From: Roseiarcus sp963755075
GTDB taxonomy: Bacteria > Pseudomonadota > Alphaproteobacteria > Rhizobiales > Beijerinckiaceae
DNA length: 6,418 nucleotides
Direction of reading: 5' to 3'
NCBI GenBank assembly: GCA_963755075.1
Contig: CAVWKL010000238.1
Span: 1 to 6,418, forward strand
The notes under the pieces were generated by a model. The model saw only the letters and a program-made list of their open reading frames with translations. It made no database searches and had not been told where the DNA came from. The translations under genes were made by a program, and so were the position numbers. Within the stretch, counting starts at the first letter, position 1. Each line of letters opens with the position of its first letter. Below are positions 1-5,774 of this stretch, one piece after another.

Positions 1-633
1 AATCGGATCGATCCCGGCGAAAGGCTCGTCGAGCAGCATGAACGACGGCTTGCCGCCGAGCGCCCGCGCGATCTCGCAGCGCCGTCGCTCGCCGCCCGAG
101 AGCGCGATCGCCGGCGCCTTGCGCAGGCGCGCGATGTCGAACTCCTCGAGCAGCGAATTGAGCGTCGCCTCGCGCGCCTCGCGGTTGGGCTCGTTGACTT
201 CGAGAACGGCGCGAATGTTGTCCTCGACATTGAGGCCGCGAAAGATCGAGGCCTCCTGCGGCAGATAGCCGATGCCGAGGCGGGCCCGCTGATACATCGG
301 CAACTCGGTTACCGGCAGACCGTCGAGTTCGATGACCCCCTTGTCCGGCCTGACGAGGCCGGTGATCATGTAGAAAACCGTGGTCTTGCCGGCGCCGTTG
401 GGGCCCAGCAAGCCGACGGCTTCGCCGCGGCGAACCGACAGGCTGACGTCCTGAACGACCGCCCGCGCGCCGTAGGTCTTGCCGAGATTGTGCACGGCGA
501 GAAACCCCTCCCCTGTCGCGGTCGGCGAGCGCCCAGCAGGCTCTTCGACCGCCTCCGCCCACGCGGGGTCGGGCGCGTCAATCGACGGAACGTCGGTCAC
601 GGCGGCGGGATCCGGGCGGCGAAGGTTTGTCAT
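1..633 (-). CDS. lptB: LPS export ABC transporter ATPase LptB (3' end outside window)
   Basis: LptB is the cytoplasmic ATPase that drives lipopolysaccharide extraction by the LptB2FG complex and its transfer through LptC and LptA. The visible 211 residues hold the ABC core in order: Walker A GPNGAGKTT (77-85), Q-loop YLPQEASIFR (Q126), signature LSGGE (178-182) and Walker B FMLLDEPFAGIDP (198-210). The LPQEASIFR and FAGIDP wording is typical of LptB rather than of other ABC ATPases. The window edge cuts the gene after Walker B, so the H-loop and C-terminus (roughly 40-50 residues) are missing. Homology to E. coli LptB starts near residue 44; the preceding acidic, Pro/Ala-rich stretch is an extension, as I recall is common in alphaproteobacterial LptB. 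The ATG at 633 has no convincing Shine-Dalgarno. A GTG at codon 47 follows GGGGAGGGG, but it would cut into the first beta strand, so I keep the ATG. It lies 37 bp after lptA. Family assignment is firm; the start is less so. Confidence 0.95.
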   Translation of the reverse strand, partial: MTNLRRPDPAAVTDVPSIDAPDPAWAEAVEEPAGRSPTATGEGFLAVHNLGKTYGARAVVQDVSLSVRRGEAVGLLGPNGAGKTTVFYMITGLVRPDKGVIELDGLPVTELPMYQRARLGIGYLPQEASIFRGLNVEDNIRAVLEVNEPNREAREATLNSLLEEFDIARLRKAPAIALSGGERRRCEIARALGGKPSFMLLDEPFAGIDPI

Positions 634-670
634 GACGGATGGGAGAGAGGAATCGAAGCAAGGGATACGT

Positions 671-1306
671 CTACTTCGCGGCTTTGGTCTTGTCATTGTC
701 GCCGGCGTCGACGGAGCCGGGAATGAACAAGCCCTTGACGCGCTTGACGGCGGGACCGGTGTCGACGGTCGCCTGACCGGTCGTCATATCGTAGGTCAGC
801 TTGTCCCCCTTGGTGACGTTGCCGCTGTCGCTCAGCGTGACGTTTCCGATCAGCCAGACCTTGTTCTGCGCCTTGTCGTAGGCGCCGCTGTCGCCGGTGG
901 CGACCTGCGTTTTCGACACGATGGTGACGGGGCCGGCGGCGTCGAGATGCTTGACGTGGCTTGATCCGGCGCCCGGAGCCGCCGCGGACGCGCCGGGCGC
1001 CGCGCCAGTCGCCGCCGGCGGCCCCGGCTCGGGATTCTTTTCCATATAGATGGTCATCACCGAGCAGGTCATCTTGGTGTCGCCCTGAATGACTATGACG
1101 TTGCCGGAGTAAATCGCCTTCTGCTCCTTGTCGAAATAGACCAGCTTGTCGGCCTCGATCGAAACCGGCTCCTTGGAATTCGCGCCGGGCAACAGCGGCG
1201 CCGTTCCGGTGGATTTGGTCGCCGCCGCGCTCAACGGCGCGCTCGCGCCGATCAGCGCGATCGTCAGCGCTGCGGCCAATCCGGCGCGCGCCACGAAAGC
1301 CGTCAT
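671..1306 (-). CDS. lptA: LPS-transport periplasmic bridge protein LptA (OstA-like)
   Basis: LptA polymerises in the periplasm into the beta-jellyroll bridge that carries LPS from LptC to LptD. The 211-residue product starts with a signal peptide: R7, a hydrophobic core at about 8-22 and likely cleavage after SAPLSAAA near residue 29. An OstA/LptA-like domain follows from about 46, with EPVSIEADKLVYFDKEQK and YSGNVIVIQGD as the typical first repeats, then GPVTIVSKTQVATGDSGAYD and WLIGNVTLSDSGNVTKGDKL at 125-170. The domain is interrupted at about 92-117 by a Pro/Gly/Ala-rich low-complexity segment, probably a flexible loop. The ATG at 1306 overlaps the lptC stop by 4 bp (ATGA). AAGGG (plus-strand 1316-1320) lies 9 bases upstream, which supports this start. 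Position between lptC and lptB makes the identity secure. A lipid-binding paralogue is very unlikely in this context. Confidence 0.94.
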   Translation of the reverse strand: MTAFVARAGLAAALTIALIGASAPLSAAATKSTGTAPLLPGANSKEPVSIEADKLVYFDKEQKAIYSGNVIVIQGDTKMTCSVMTIYMEKNPEPGPPAATGAAPGASAAAPGAGSSHVKHLDAAGPVTIVSKTQVATGDSGAYDKAQNKVWLIGNVTLSDSGNVTKGDKLTYDMTTGQATVDTGPAVKRVKGLFIPGSVDAGDNDKTKAAK

Positions 1307-2040
1307 GGATTCGTTCCCTTTATATCGGCGGACGCCGAGTCGGCGGACGCCTCAGGCGATAACCTCGTTCGCACATGGCCGGAAAATGTCAGTTCTTGGC
1401 CGCTGTCGCTCGCCAAAGCCGTATCCGCCGTGATCGTCGCGCCGTTGGCGGTGACGACGGTCACGGGCTCGTCCGAACGAAAGGCGCTCGCCTTGAAGTC
1501 GATGTGGGCGCTCGAGAGCGTCACGTCGTAGCTGGAATTGTGAATACGCACCTCCTGCGACAAGTCCAAGGATTGTTTGACGCTGTCATAGAAGCCGACC
1601 GCGGCCGTAATGTGGAGCGAGCTGTTGTCCGACATGCCCAAATCGCCGTCGATGCCGCGCAATTCGACCAAATTCGGCCGCGATACGTCCTGAATCGCTT
1701 TGGCGGCGTTCACCACATAGGCGCGTCCGTCACGACGGACGCCGGTCAGCTTCGGGCGGCCCATGGTGATTTTGGCTCCGGCGACGCTCAAATCGCTGAA
1801 CGACAAGTCGGCGGTCTTGGCGCGGAACGGATCGAAAACCGCGCCGAGGACCAGCGTCGCCACGCCGACAATCACGGCCACGGGCGCGGCGACGCGCAGG
1901 AGGCGGACGAGTTGGGAATGGCGCCGCGCGGCGGCAAAGGCGCGCAAACGCGCCGCGTCGCGTCCGACGGACGACGGCGCGCTCGCCGCAAACTTGCGGC
2001 CTTGCGCCGCAAGATGCGCTCTCGAGGCCGGCGCCGACAT
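1303..2040 (-). CDS. lptC: LPS export inner-membrane bitopic protein LptC
   Basis: LptC anchors the periplasmic LPS bridge to LptB2FG: one N-terminal transmembrane helix and a periplasmic jellyroll that passes LPS to LptA. The 245-residue product has a basic, Ala-rich cytoplasmic tail (1-48, RRHSQLVRLLRV at the end), one membrane segment at about 51-69 and an LptC/YrbK-like domain from about 75. Typical features are the PFRAKTADLSFSDLSVAG segment after the helix, the repeated beta pattern (GVRRDGRAYVVNAAKAIQD, VELRGIDGDL, GFYDSVKQSLDLSQ) and the late TANGATITADTAL and LTFSGHVRT strands. I chose the ATG at 2040, preceded by a weak GGGA 7 bases upstream. The frame stays open far upstream, but that extension runs through the antisense of the tRNA and is not coding. 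An ATG at 2088 in the same frame would add 16 residues and has no visible ribosome site. The stop overlaps the lptA start. Confidence 0.92.
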   Translation of the reverse strand: MSAPASRAHLAAQGRKFAASAPSSVGRDAARLRAFAAARRHSQLVRLLRVAAPVAVIVGVATLVLGAVFDPFRAKTADLSFSDLSVAGAKITMGRPKLTGVRRDGRAYVVNAAKAIQDVSRPNLVELRGIDGDLGMSDNSSLHITAAVGFYDSVKQSLDLSQEVRIHNSSYDVTLSSAHIDFKASAFRSDEPVTVVTANGATITADTALASDSGQELTFSGHVRTRLSPEASADSASADIKGTNP

Positions 2041-2083
2041 GATCGTGTCCCAAATGCTCGCGGCGAGGCCGCATTGGCTCGCT

Positions 2084-2112
2084 AGCATAGTGAGAGCGAC
2101 TAGGAAAAGAAA
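2084..2112 (-). promoter_or_regulatory. candidate promoter for the lptC-lptA-lptB operon
   Basis: On the minus strand, TATGCT (plus-strand 2084-2089) is a plausible -10 hexamer about 45 bases upstream of the lptC ATG. A weak TTTCTT (2107-2112) sits 17 bases further up as the possible -35. Only the first two bases of the -35 fit the sigma-70 consensus, so this is tentative. Some promoter is expected here, because the neighbouring tRNA gene is on the opposite strand. Confidence 0.25.
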
Positions 2113-2145
2113 TGCTTGGCGAAGTTGGGGCGGACGCGGCGACGA

Positions 2146-2173
2146 TTGCGTTGCGCCGGCTTTTGCGTTTAAT
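2146..2173 (+). promoter_or_regulatory. candidate promoter of the tRNA gene
   Basis: TTGCGT (2146-2151), a 16-base spacer and TTTAAT (2168-2173) resemble a housekeeping sigma promoter. Transcription would start near 2180, about 13 bases before the mature tRNA end, a usual distance for a short tRNA leader. Both hexamers depart from consensus, so the call rests partly on position. Confidence 0.33.
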
Positions 2174-2192
2174 GCCGGTCGCGCCCTTGTCC

Positions 2193-2268
2193 GGGCCGGT
2201 AGCTCAATGGTTAGAGCCGGCCGCTCATAACGGTCTGGTTGCAGGTTCGAGTCCTGCCCGGCCCACCA
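2193..2268 (+). tRNA. tRNA with CAU anticodon, probably tRNA-Ile2 (lysidine type); could be labelled tRNA-Met
   Basis: A complete 76-nt cloverleaf with encoded CCA. The 7-bp acceptor stem GGGCCGG (2193-2199) pairs with CCGGCCC (2258-2264), followed by A73 and CCA. The D arm is GCTC/GAGC with loop AATGGTTA. The anticodon stem GGCCG/CGGTC has one G-U pair and loop CTCATAA, giving anticodon CAT at 2226-2228. The variable loop is TGGTT. The T arm is GCAGG, TTCGAGT, CCTGC. Anticodon alone would give Met. However, the 8-base D loop, the TGGTT variable loop, the T loop ending AGT and the C4-G69 and C5-G68 acceptor pairs match E. coli tRNA-Ile2 better than elongator tRNA-Met. In tRNA-Ile2, TilS converts C34 to lysidine so that it reads AUA. 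It is not the initiator: position 1 pairs normally with C72. The tRNA itself is certain; its amino-acid identity is moderately supported. Confidence 0.96.
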
Positions 2269-2394
2269 GGGCGCACGGGGCGCGCGCCGGTTCATTCCAA
2301 CACAACGGGACGCTGTTGATCCGGGTCGGAACCGGTTGGACTCGGCCGCGATGTCCTTGGGTCGCCGGCGCGGCGGCGGAGGACGCGCCTCGTG
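2269..2394. other. intergenic stretch with no recognised feature
   Basis: Between the tRNA and the HD-GYP relic I see no credible gene, terminator with a T-run, or copy of the tRNA 3' end. An inverted CCGGTT/AACCGG pair (2287-2292 and 2330-2335) is too widely spaced to be a terminator. This may be more strongly decayed sequence of the same lost gene, but I could not recognise any HD-GYP motif in it. Confidence 0.5.
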
Positions 2395-2735
2395 GCCTAT
2401 GCGTGGAACGGGCGGCGGTCGGAGTTCCCGCGCCACGCGATCGACATCTGCGGCGCGCATCCTGAAAGCTCGACGGCTCGGGCTGTCCCCTCGGATTGAA
2501 AGGCGAGGACATCCCCTCGGCCGCGCGCCTTATGGCGGCGCACGCCTGTGGCGCTCTGACGACCCGACGCGTCTACAAACCGGCGTTTCCGTGCTCCGAA
2601 GCGGTCGACGGGAACGAAAGCCGCGGCGGACGATATTTCGATCCGTCCGTCGTCGACGCCTTCTGAGAATGCATCGCGGACCTCCGACGCATCGCCGAGA
2701 CATACGCCGACGCCAACGTCGAGCGCGCTGCGTAG
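2395..2735 (+). pseudogene. decayed C-terminal fragment of an HD-GYP domain gene (cyclic-di-GMP phosphodiesterase type)
   Basis: Translating two plus-strand frames together recovers the C-terminal half of an HD-GYP domain. The frame from 2395 reads FPRHAIDICGAHPE (2425-2466). One missing base near 2466 shifts the rest into the frame KLDGSGCPLGLKGEDIP (2466-2516), then ALTTRRVYKPAFP (2553-2591), YFDPSVVDAF (2634-2663), an in-frame TGA at 2664-2666, then DLRRIAETYADANVERAA and a TAG at 2733-2735. In intact family members these are the HHE-K-DG-GYP motif, the GLKGE-IP segment, ADVYDALT-RRVYKP, HFDP-VVDAF and a short tail. Several lesions are visible: the second His of HHE is Pro, GYP is GCP, and ADVYDAL has become AHACGAL with about one codon lost. 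The N-terminal half, including the HD dyad and any receiver domain, is absent. Such proteins normally hydrolyse c-di-GMP; this one cannot be functional. It ends 17 bp before the 3' end of the convergent permease gene. Confidence 0.85.
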
Positions 2736-2752
2736 ACGGAGGCTCGCCGGCT

Positions 2753-3886
2753 TCAATCCAGCGTGCGCCGGAACCGCGTCAGCGCGAGCGCCGCATAGAT
2801 CGGGACGAACAAGGCAAGCACGCCCAGCTCGAAGCCAATGTCATGCAAGGTCGCGCCCTTGAGCATGACGGCGCGCACGACGCGCAGGAAGTGCGTCAGC
2901 GGGAACGTCTGGCCGATGTCCTGCGCCCATCCGGGCATGCCGTGAAAGGGAAACATGAAGCCCGAGAGCAGCAGCGATGGCAGAAAGAAGAAGAAGGTCA
3001 GCTGCATCGCCTGCATCTGCGTGCGCGCGAACGTCGAGATCGAGTAGCCGAGCAGCACCAGGGCAAAGACGAAAACCAGAATTCCCGACAACAACAACGA
3101 CAGCGAGCCGACGAACGGCACGTGAAACAGCGCGCGCGCGGCGGCGAGAATCACCGCGACCTGGACCGCCCCGACGACGAAGAAGGGCAGCACCTTGCCA
3201 AGCATGATCTCGGCGCCGTTGGCCGGCATCGCCAGGAGATTCTCCATCGTGCCCCGCTCCAGCTCGCGCGTCAGCGCGATCGAGGTCATCATCACCATCG
3301 TCATCTGCAGGATGACGCCGAGCAAGCCCGGCACGATGTTGAGCTGTGAAACGCCTTCGGGGTTGTAGCGCTTGTGAACGGTGATCGTCAGTTCGGCGGA
3401 TTGCGCGCTGGCGGCTTCGCTCTCGCGGCCCTGTTGGCGCAGCAGCGCGCGCCGCGCCATCGTATCGAGCGCAGCGAGGGCGCCGCTCGCCGCCGCCGGG
3501 TCGGTCGCATCGGCGACGACGAGAATTTCCGGACTGTCGCCGCGATCGACGCGCACGCCGAAATCGCTGGGAATGACGACGACAAACGAGACTTCGCCGC
3601 CGGCGATGAGGCTTTCGGCCTCCGCCACGGTGCGCGGCCGCGCGATGTAGCGATAGTAGCCGCTGACCTCGATGGCGGAGACGATCGCCCGGGTATAGCG
3701 GTCGTCGCCCGTCGCCAAGAGAGCGGTGTCCAGCTTCTTCGGGTCGGTGTTGATGGCGTAGCCAAACAGGATGAGCAACAGGATGGGAATGAGCAGCATC
3801 ATCGCGAAGGTGACGCGGTCGCGCCGCATCTGAATGAATTCCTTGGCGAGGATGGCGCCGAGGTTCAAAGGCGAAAAGCCGATCAC
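2753..3886 (-). CDS. ABC-2 type efflux permease (YbhS/YbhR-like)
   Basis: This is the membrane subunit of the drug/solute efflux ABC transporter encoded by this operon. The 377-residue product has the ABC-2 (YbhS/YhhJ) layout: a short cytoplasmic N-terminus with AKEFIQMRRDR, TM1 at about 26-45 (MMLLIPILLLILFGYAIN), a large extracytoplasmic domain (about 46-183) and five more helices at about 186-205, 231-252, 259-283, 296-314 and 350-370. The coupling-helix motif ELERGTMENLLAMP (208-221) between TM2 and TM3 is characteristic of the family. The GTG at 3886 overlaps the stop of the ATPase gene (GTGA), and GAGGG lies 4 bases upstream, so this start is well supported. The open frame upstream of it runs through the ATPase gene and is not coding. 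No second permease gene follows; the gene ends against the HD-GYP relic, so the protein presumably homodimerises. Family is secure, substrate unknown. Confidence 0.93.
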   Translation of the reverse strand: MIGFSPLNLGAILAKEFIQMRRDRVTFAMMLLIPILLLILFGYAINTDPKKLDTALLATGDDRYTRAIVSAIEVSGYYRYIARPRTVAEAESLIAGGEVSFVVVIPSDFGVRVDRGDSPEILVVADATDPAAASGALAALDTMARRALLRQQGRESEAASAQSAELTITVHKRYNPEGVSQLNIVPGLLGVILQMTMVMMTSIALTRELERGTMENLLAMPANGAEIMLGKVLPFFVVGAVQVAVILAAARALFHVPFVGSLSLLLSGILVFVFALVLLGYSISTFARTQMQAMQLTFFFFLPSLLLSGFMFPFHGMPGWAQDIGQTFPLTHFLRVVRAVMLKGATLHDIGFELGVLALFVPIYAALALTRFRRTLD

Positions 3887-4815
3887 GAAGCCCTCGTCGG
3901 GTCTTGCCCGCCGTTGCTCGCCGCCATGAAATGAATGAAGACGTCCTCGAGGCTGGTTGCGCCCGGCTCGACGCTCACTCCGGCTTCGCTCGCCAGCGGC
4001 GCCAGCGCCGCCGCCATGCGCTCGCGCTCGACGCCGACGACGTGCAGCGCGGCGCCGAAGGGCGCGACCTGCTCGACGCCGTCGAGCGCGGCGACGCGCT
4101 GAAGGAAGGCGGCCGACGGCGGCGCGCGGATGATGAAGGTCGAAAGCCCGGAGGCGCGCACCACCTCCTCGACCGTTCCCGTCGCCAGCATCTTGCCATA
4201 GGAAATGTAGCTGATGCGATGGCAACGCTCGGCTTCGTCCATGTAATGGGTGGAGACCAGCACGGTCAGACCGCCGTTCGCCAGGCGATGAATCTCGTCC
4301 CAGAACTCGCGGCGCGCCTTGGGATCGACGCCGGCGGTCGGCTCGTCGAGCAAAAGCAGCCGCGGCCGGTGCATGATGCAAGCGGCCAAGGCGAGCCGCT
4401 GCTTCCAGCCTCCCGATAGCGTGCCGGCCAACTGTCCGCGGCGCGAAGTCAGGCCGAGCTGTTCGAGCGTCGCGGCGACGATTTGCCGCCGCGGCGACAG
4501 CTTATAAAGCCGGGCGACGAAATAGAGGTTCTCCTCGATCGTGAGATCCTCGTAGAGCGAGAATCGCTGCGTCATGTAGCCGACCTCGCGCTTGATGCGG
4601 GCGCTGTCGCCGCGCACGTCGAAGCCGAGCACGGTCCCCTGCCCCGCGTCCGGCGTCAGCAGCCCGCAGATCATGCGGATGGTGGTGGTCTTGCCCGAGC
4701 CGTTGGGCCCGAGAAATCCGACGATCTCGCCGGCGCCGACGCGCAGCGCAATGGCGTCGACGGCGACGCGCCCGTCGAAGGTCTTGGTGAGGCCGGAGAC
4801 GTCGATGACGTTCAT
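3883..4815 (-). CDS. ABC transporter ATP-binding protein of the efflux operon (YbhF/CcmA-like)
   Basis: This is the cytoplasmic ATPase that powers the adjacent ABC-2 permease. The 310-residue product is a single ABC domain with every functional motif: Walker A GPNGSGKTT (36-44), Q-loop Q83 in GYMTQRFSLYEDLT, signature LSGGW (133-137), Walker B LLLLDEP (153-159) with catalytic E158, D-loop AGVDPKARREFWD and H-loop H190 in STHYMDEAERC. A C-terminal region (about 220-300) ends in the SLEDVFIHFM motif typical of DrrA/CcmA-type drug-export ATPases. The YMTQRFSLYEDLTIEENL wording resembles each half of E. coli YbhF. YbhF is a tandem two-ABC protein of nearly twice this length, so this is a single-domain version that would act as a homodimer. 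The ATG at 4815 overlaps the stop of the fusion-protein gene (ATGA), and the stop overlaps the permease GTG, so translation is coupled on both sides. Confidence 0.95.
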   Translation of the reverse strand: MNVIDVSGLTKTFDGRVAVDAIALRVGAGEIVGFLGPNGSGKTTTIRMICGLLTPDAGQGTVLGFDVRGDSARIKREVGYMTQRFSLYEDLTIEENLYFVARLYKLSPRRQIVAATLEQLGLTSRRGQLAGTLSGGWKQRLALAACIMHRPRLLLLDEPTAGVDPKARREFWDEIHRLANGGLTVLVSTHYMDEAERCHRISYISYGKMLATGTVEEVVRASGLSTFIIRAPPSAAFLQRVAALDGVEQVAPFGAALHVVGVERERMAAALAPLASEAGVSVEPGATSLEDVFIHFMAASNGGQDPTRAS

Positions 4816-5774
4816 GGCCGAACCTGCGGCAGTTCGACATCGACGATCTGTCCCGGCTGAAGGCGCAGCGCGACGTCGTGGGCGGGGCGCGCCTCGACGA
4901 GGTAGACGAGCGTCTGGCGGGCGTCGAGCGAATAGATGACCGGCGGGGTGAACTCCGGCTCGCGCGCGATATAGCTGACGGCCGCGGTGAGGCCGGGCTC
5001 GCAATTGTCGCAGCGCACCGACAGCGCCTGCCCGAGCGCGAGCGAGGACAGCGCCGTTTCCGGCACGTAGATCGTCAGCTTGATCGCGCCGTTGGGCAGC
5101 ATCGAAACGACCGGAGCGCTGGGCCCTGCGACTTCGCCCGGCCGACGGATGACGTCGGAGACCCGCCCCGCCGAGGGTGCGGTCAGCGTGCGTTGTCCCA
5201 ACCGCCATCGCGCCTGGTCGAGATTGGCCTCGGCCTGGGCGATGCGGCTTTGCGCGGCGGCGATTTCGTCGGCGCGCGCCGGGAGCCTGGCCACGGCCAG
5301 ATTGGCGGTGAGTTCATTGACCCGCGCCACAGCCACGTCATAGGCGGTTTGGGCCGCATCGAGATCGGCTTGCGGGGCGAACCCTCGCGTGTTGAGATCG
5401 CGCTTGCGGTCGAGCGAGCGCTTGGCGTCGTCGGTCTGCACCTTCGCCGCGTTCAGCGAGGCTTCGATCGCGGCGATTTCCTCGGGCCGTCGGCCATAGA
5501 GAATATTGGCGAGTTCCGCCTTGGCCTGGGCGAGCTGGCCTTCGGCGTTGCGCACGGCGATTTCGGCGTCGGTCGATTCGACCGCCCCGATCAGGTCGCC
5601 GGCTTTCACCCAATCGCCGCGTCGCACGCCAAGCGAGACAATGCGCGCGACGTCGATCGGCGCGATCGCGACGTATTCGCCCTCGACGTATCCCACCACC
5701 GCGGCGTTCGCCGGCGCGCAGGCGGTGAGCCAGCTCGCGACGAAGCCGATGGAGCACAGCGCTTCGAGGATCAC
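4812..5774 (-). CDS. HlyD-family periplasmic membrane-fusion (adaptor) lipoprotein, YbhG-like
   Basis: The adaptor probably links the ABC efflux pump to an outer-membrane channel. The 320-residue product begins with a hydrophobic segment ending in a lipobox, LTAC (16-19), suggesting lipidation at C19. Next come the first half of the biotinyl-lipoyl-like domain (GYVEGEYVAIAPIDVARI and VRRGDWVKAGDLIGAVEST, about 28-68), a long alpha-helical hairpin (about 69-192, rich in Ala, Glu and Gln with LYGRRPEEI near its start), the second lipoyl half (TAPSAGRVSDVIRRPGE, 198-214) and a beta-barrel region with REPEFTPPVIYS (271-282), typical of the YbhG/YhiI family. The GTG at 5774 overlaps the regulator stop (GTGA), and GGAGG lies 8 bases upstream, which settles the start. 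The N-region before the hydrophobic core has no Lys or Arg, only Glu4, which is unusual for a signal peptide. C255 and C258 form a CxxC pair. No TolC-like gene is in the window. Confidence 0.92.
   Translation of the reverse strand: MILEALCSIGFVASWLTACAPANAAVVGYVEGEYVAIAPIDVARIVSLGVRRGDWVKAGDLIGAVESTDAEIAVRNAEGQLAQAKAELANILYGRRPEEIAAIEASLNAAKVQTDDAKRSLDRKRDLNTRGFAPQADLDAAQTAYDVAVARVNELTANLAVARLPARADEIAAAQSRIAQAEANLDQARWRLGQRTLTAPSAGRVSDVIRRPGEVAGPSAPVVSMLPNGAIKLTIYVPETALSSLALGQALSVRCDNCEPGLTAAVSYIAREPEFTPPVIYSLDARQTLVYLVEARPAHDVALRLQPGQIVDVELPQVRP

Noticed and set aside
1724..1741. Perfect palindrome CGTCCGT-CACG-ACGGACG inside lptC
   Set aside because: It lies in the conserved coding stretch GVRRDGRAY and is readily explained by Arg/Asp codons. 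No neighbouring copy or T-run suggests an operator or terminator.
2041..2460. A 140-codon in-frame upstream extension of lptC on the minus strand
   Set aside because: It runs through the antisense of the tRNA and gives the well-known false peptide GQDSNLQPDRYERPALT, an artefact seen wherever a tRNA is translated. LptC homology begins only after the ATG at 2040.
2225..2512. Minus-strand open frame ending in GRAGLEPATRPL
   Set aside because: This is the other classic false protein produced by translating across a tRNA gene in antisense; it has no other support.
2700..2752. Possible terminator for the efflux operon after the permease stop
   Set aside because: On the minus strand I found no GC-rich hairpin followed by T residues in this interval, so no terminator is called.
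2397..2756. A 119-codon minus-strand frame downstream of the permease gene
   Set aside because: It is the antisense of the HD-GYP relic. The plus strand explains the sequence with recognisable family motifs; this frame shows none.
2336..3349. Long plus-strand open frame rich in Arg, Gln and His
   Set aside because: Most of it is antisense to the permease gene, and the composition is that of a GC-rich shadow frame with no domain.
3887..4381. Upstream extension of the permease frame into the ATPase gene
   Set aside because: The extension is an Arg-rich shadow of the ATPase coding sequence. The GTG at 3886 with GTGA overlap and a GAGGG site is the better start.
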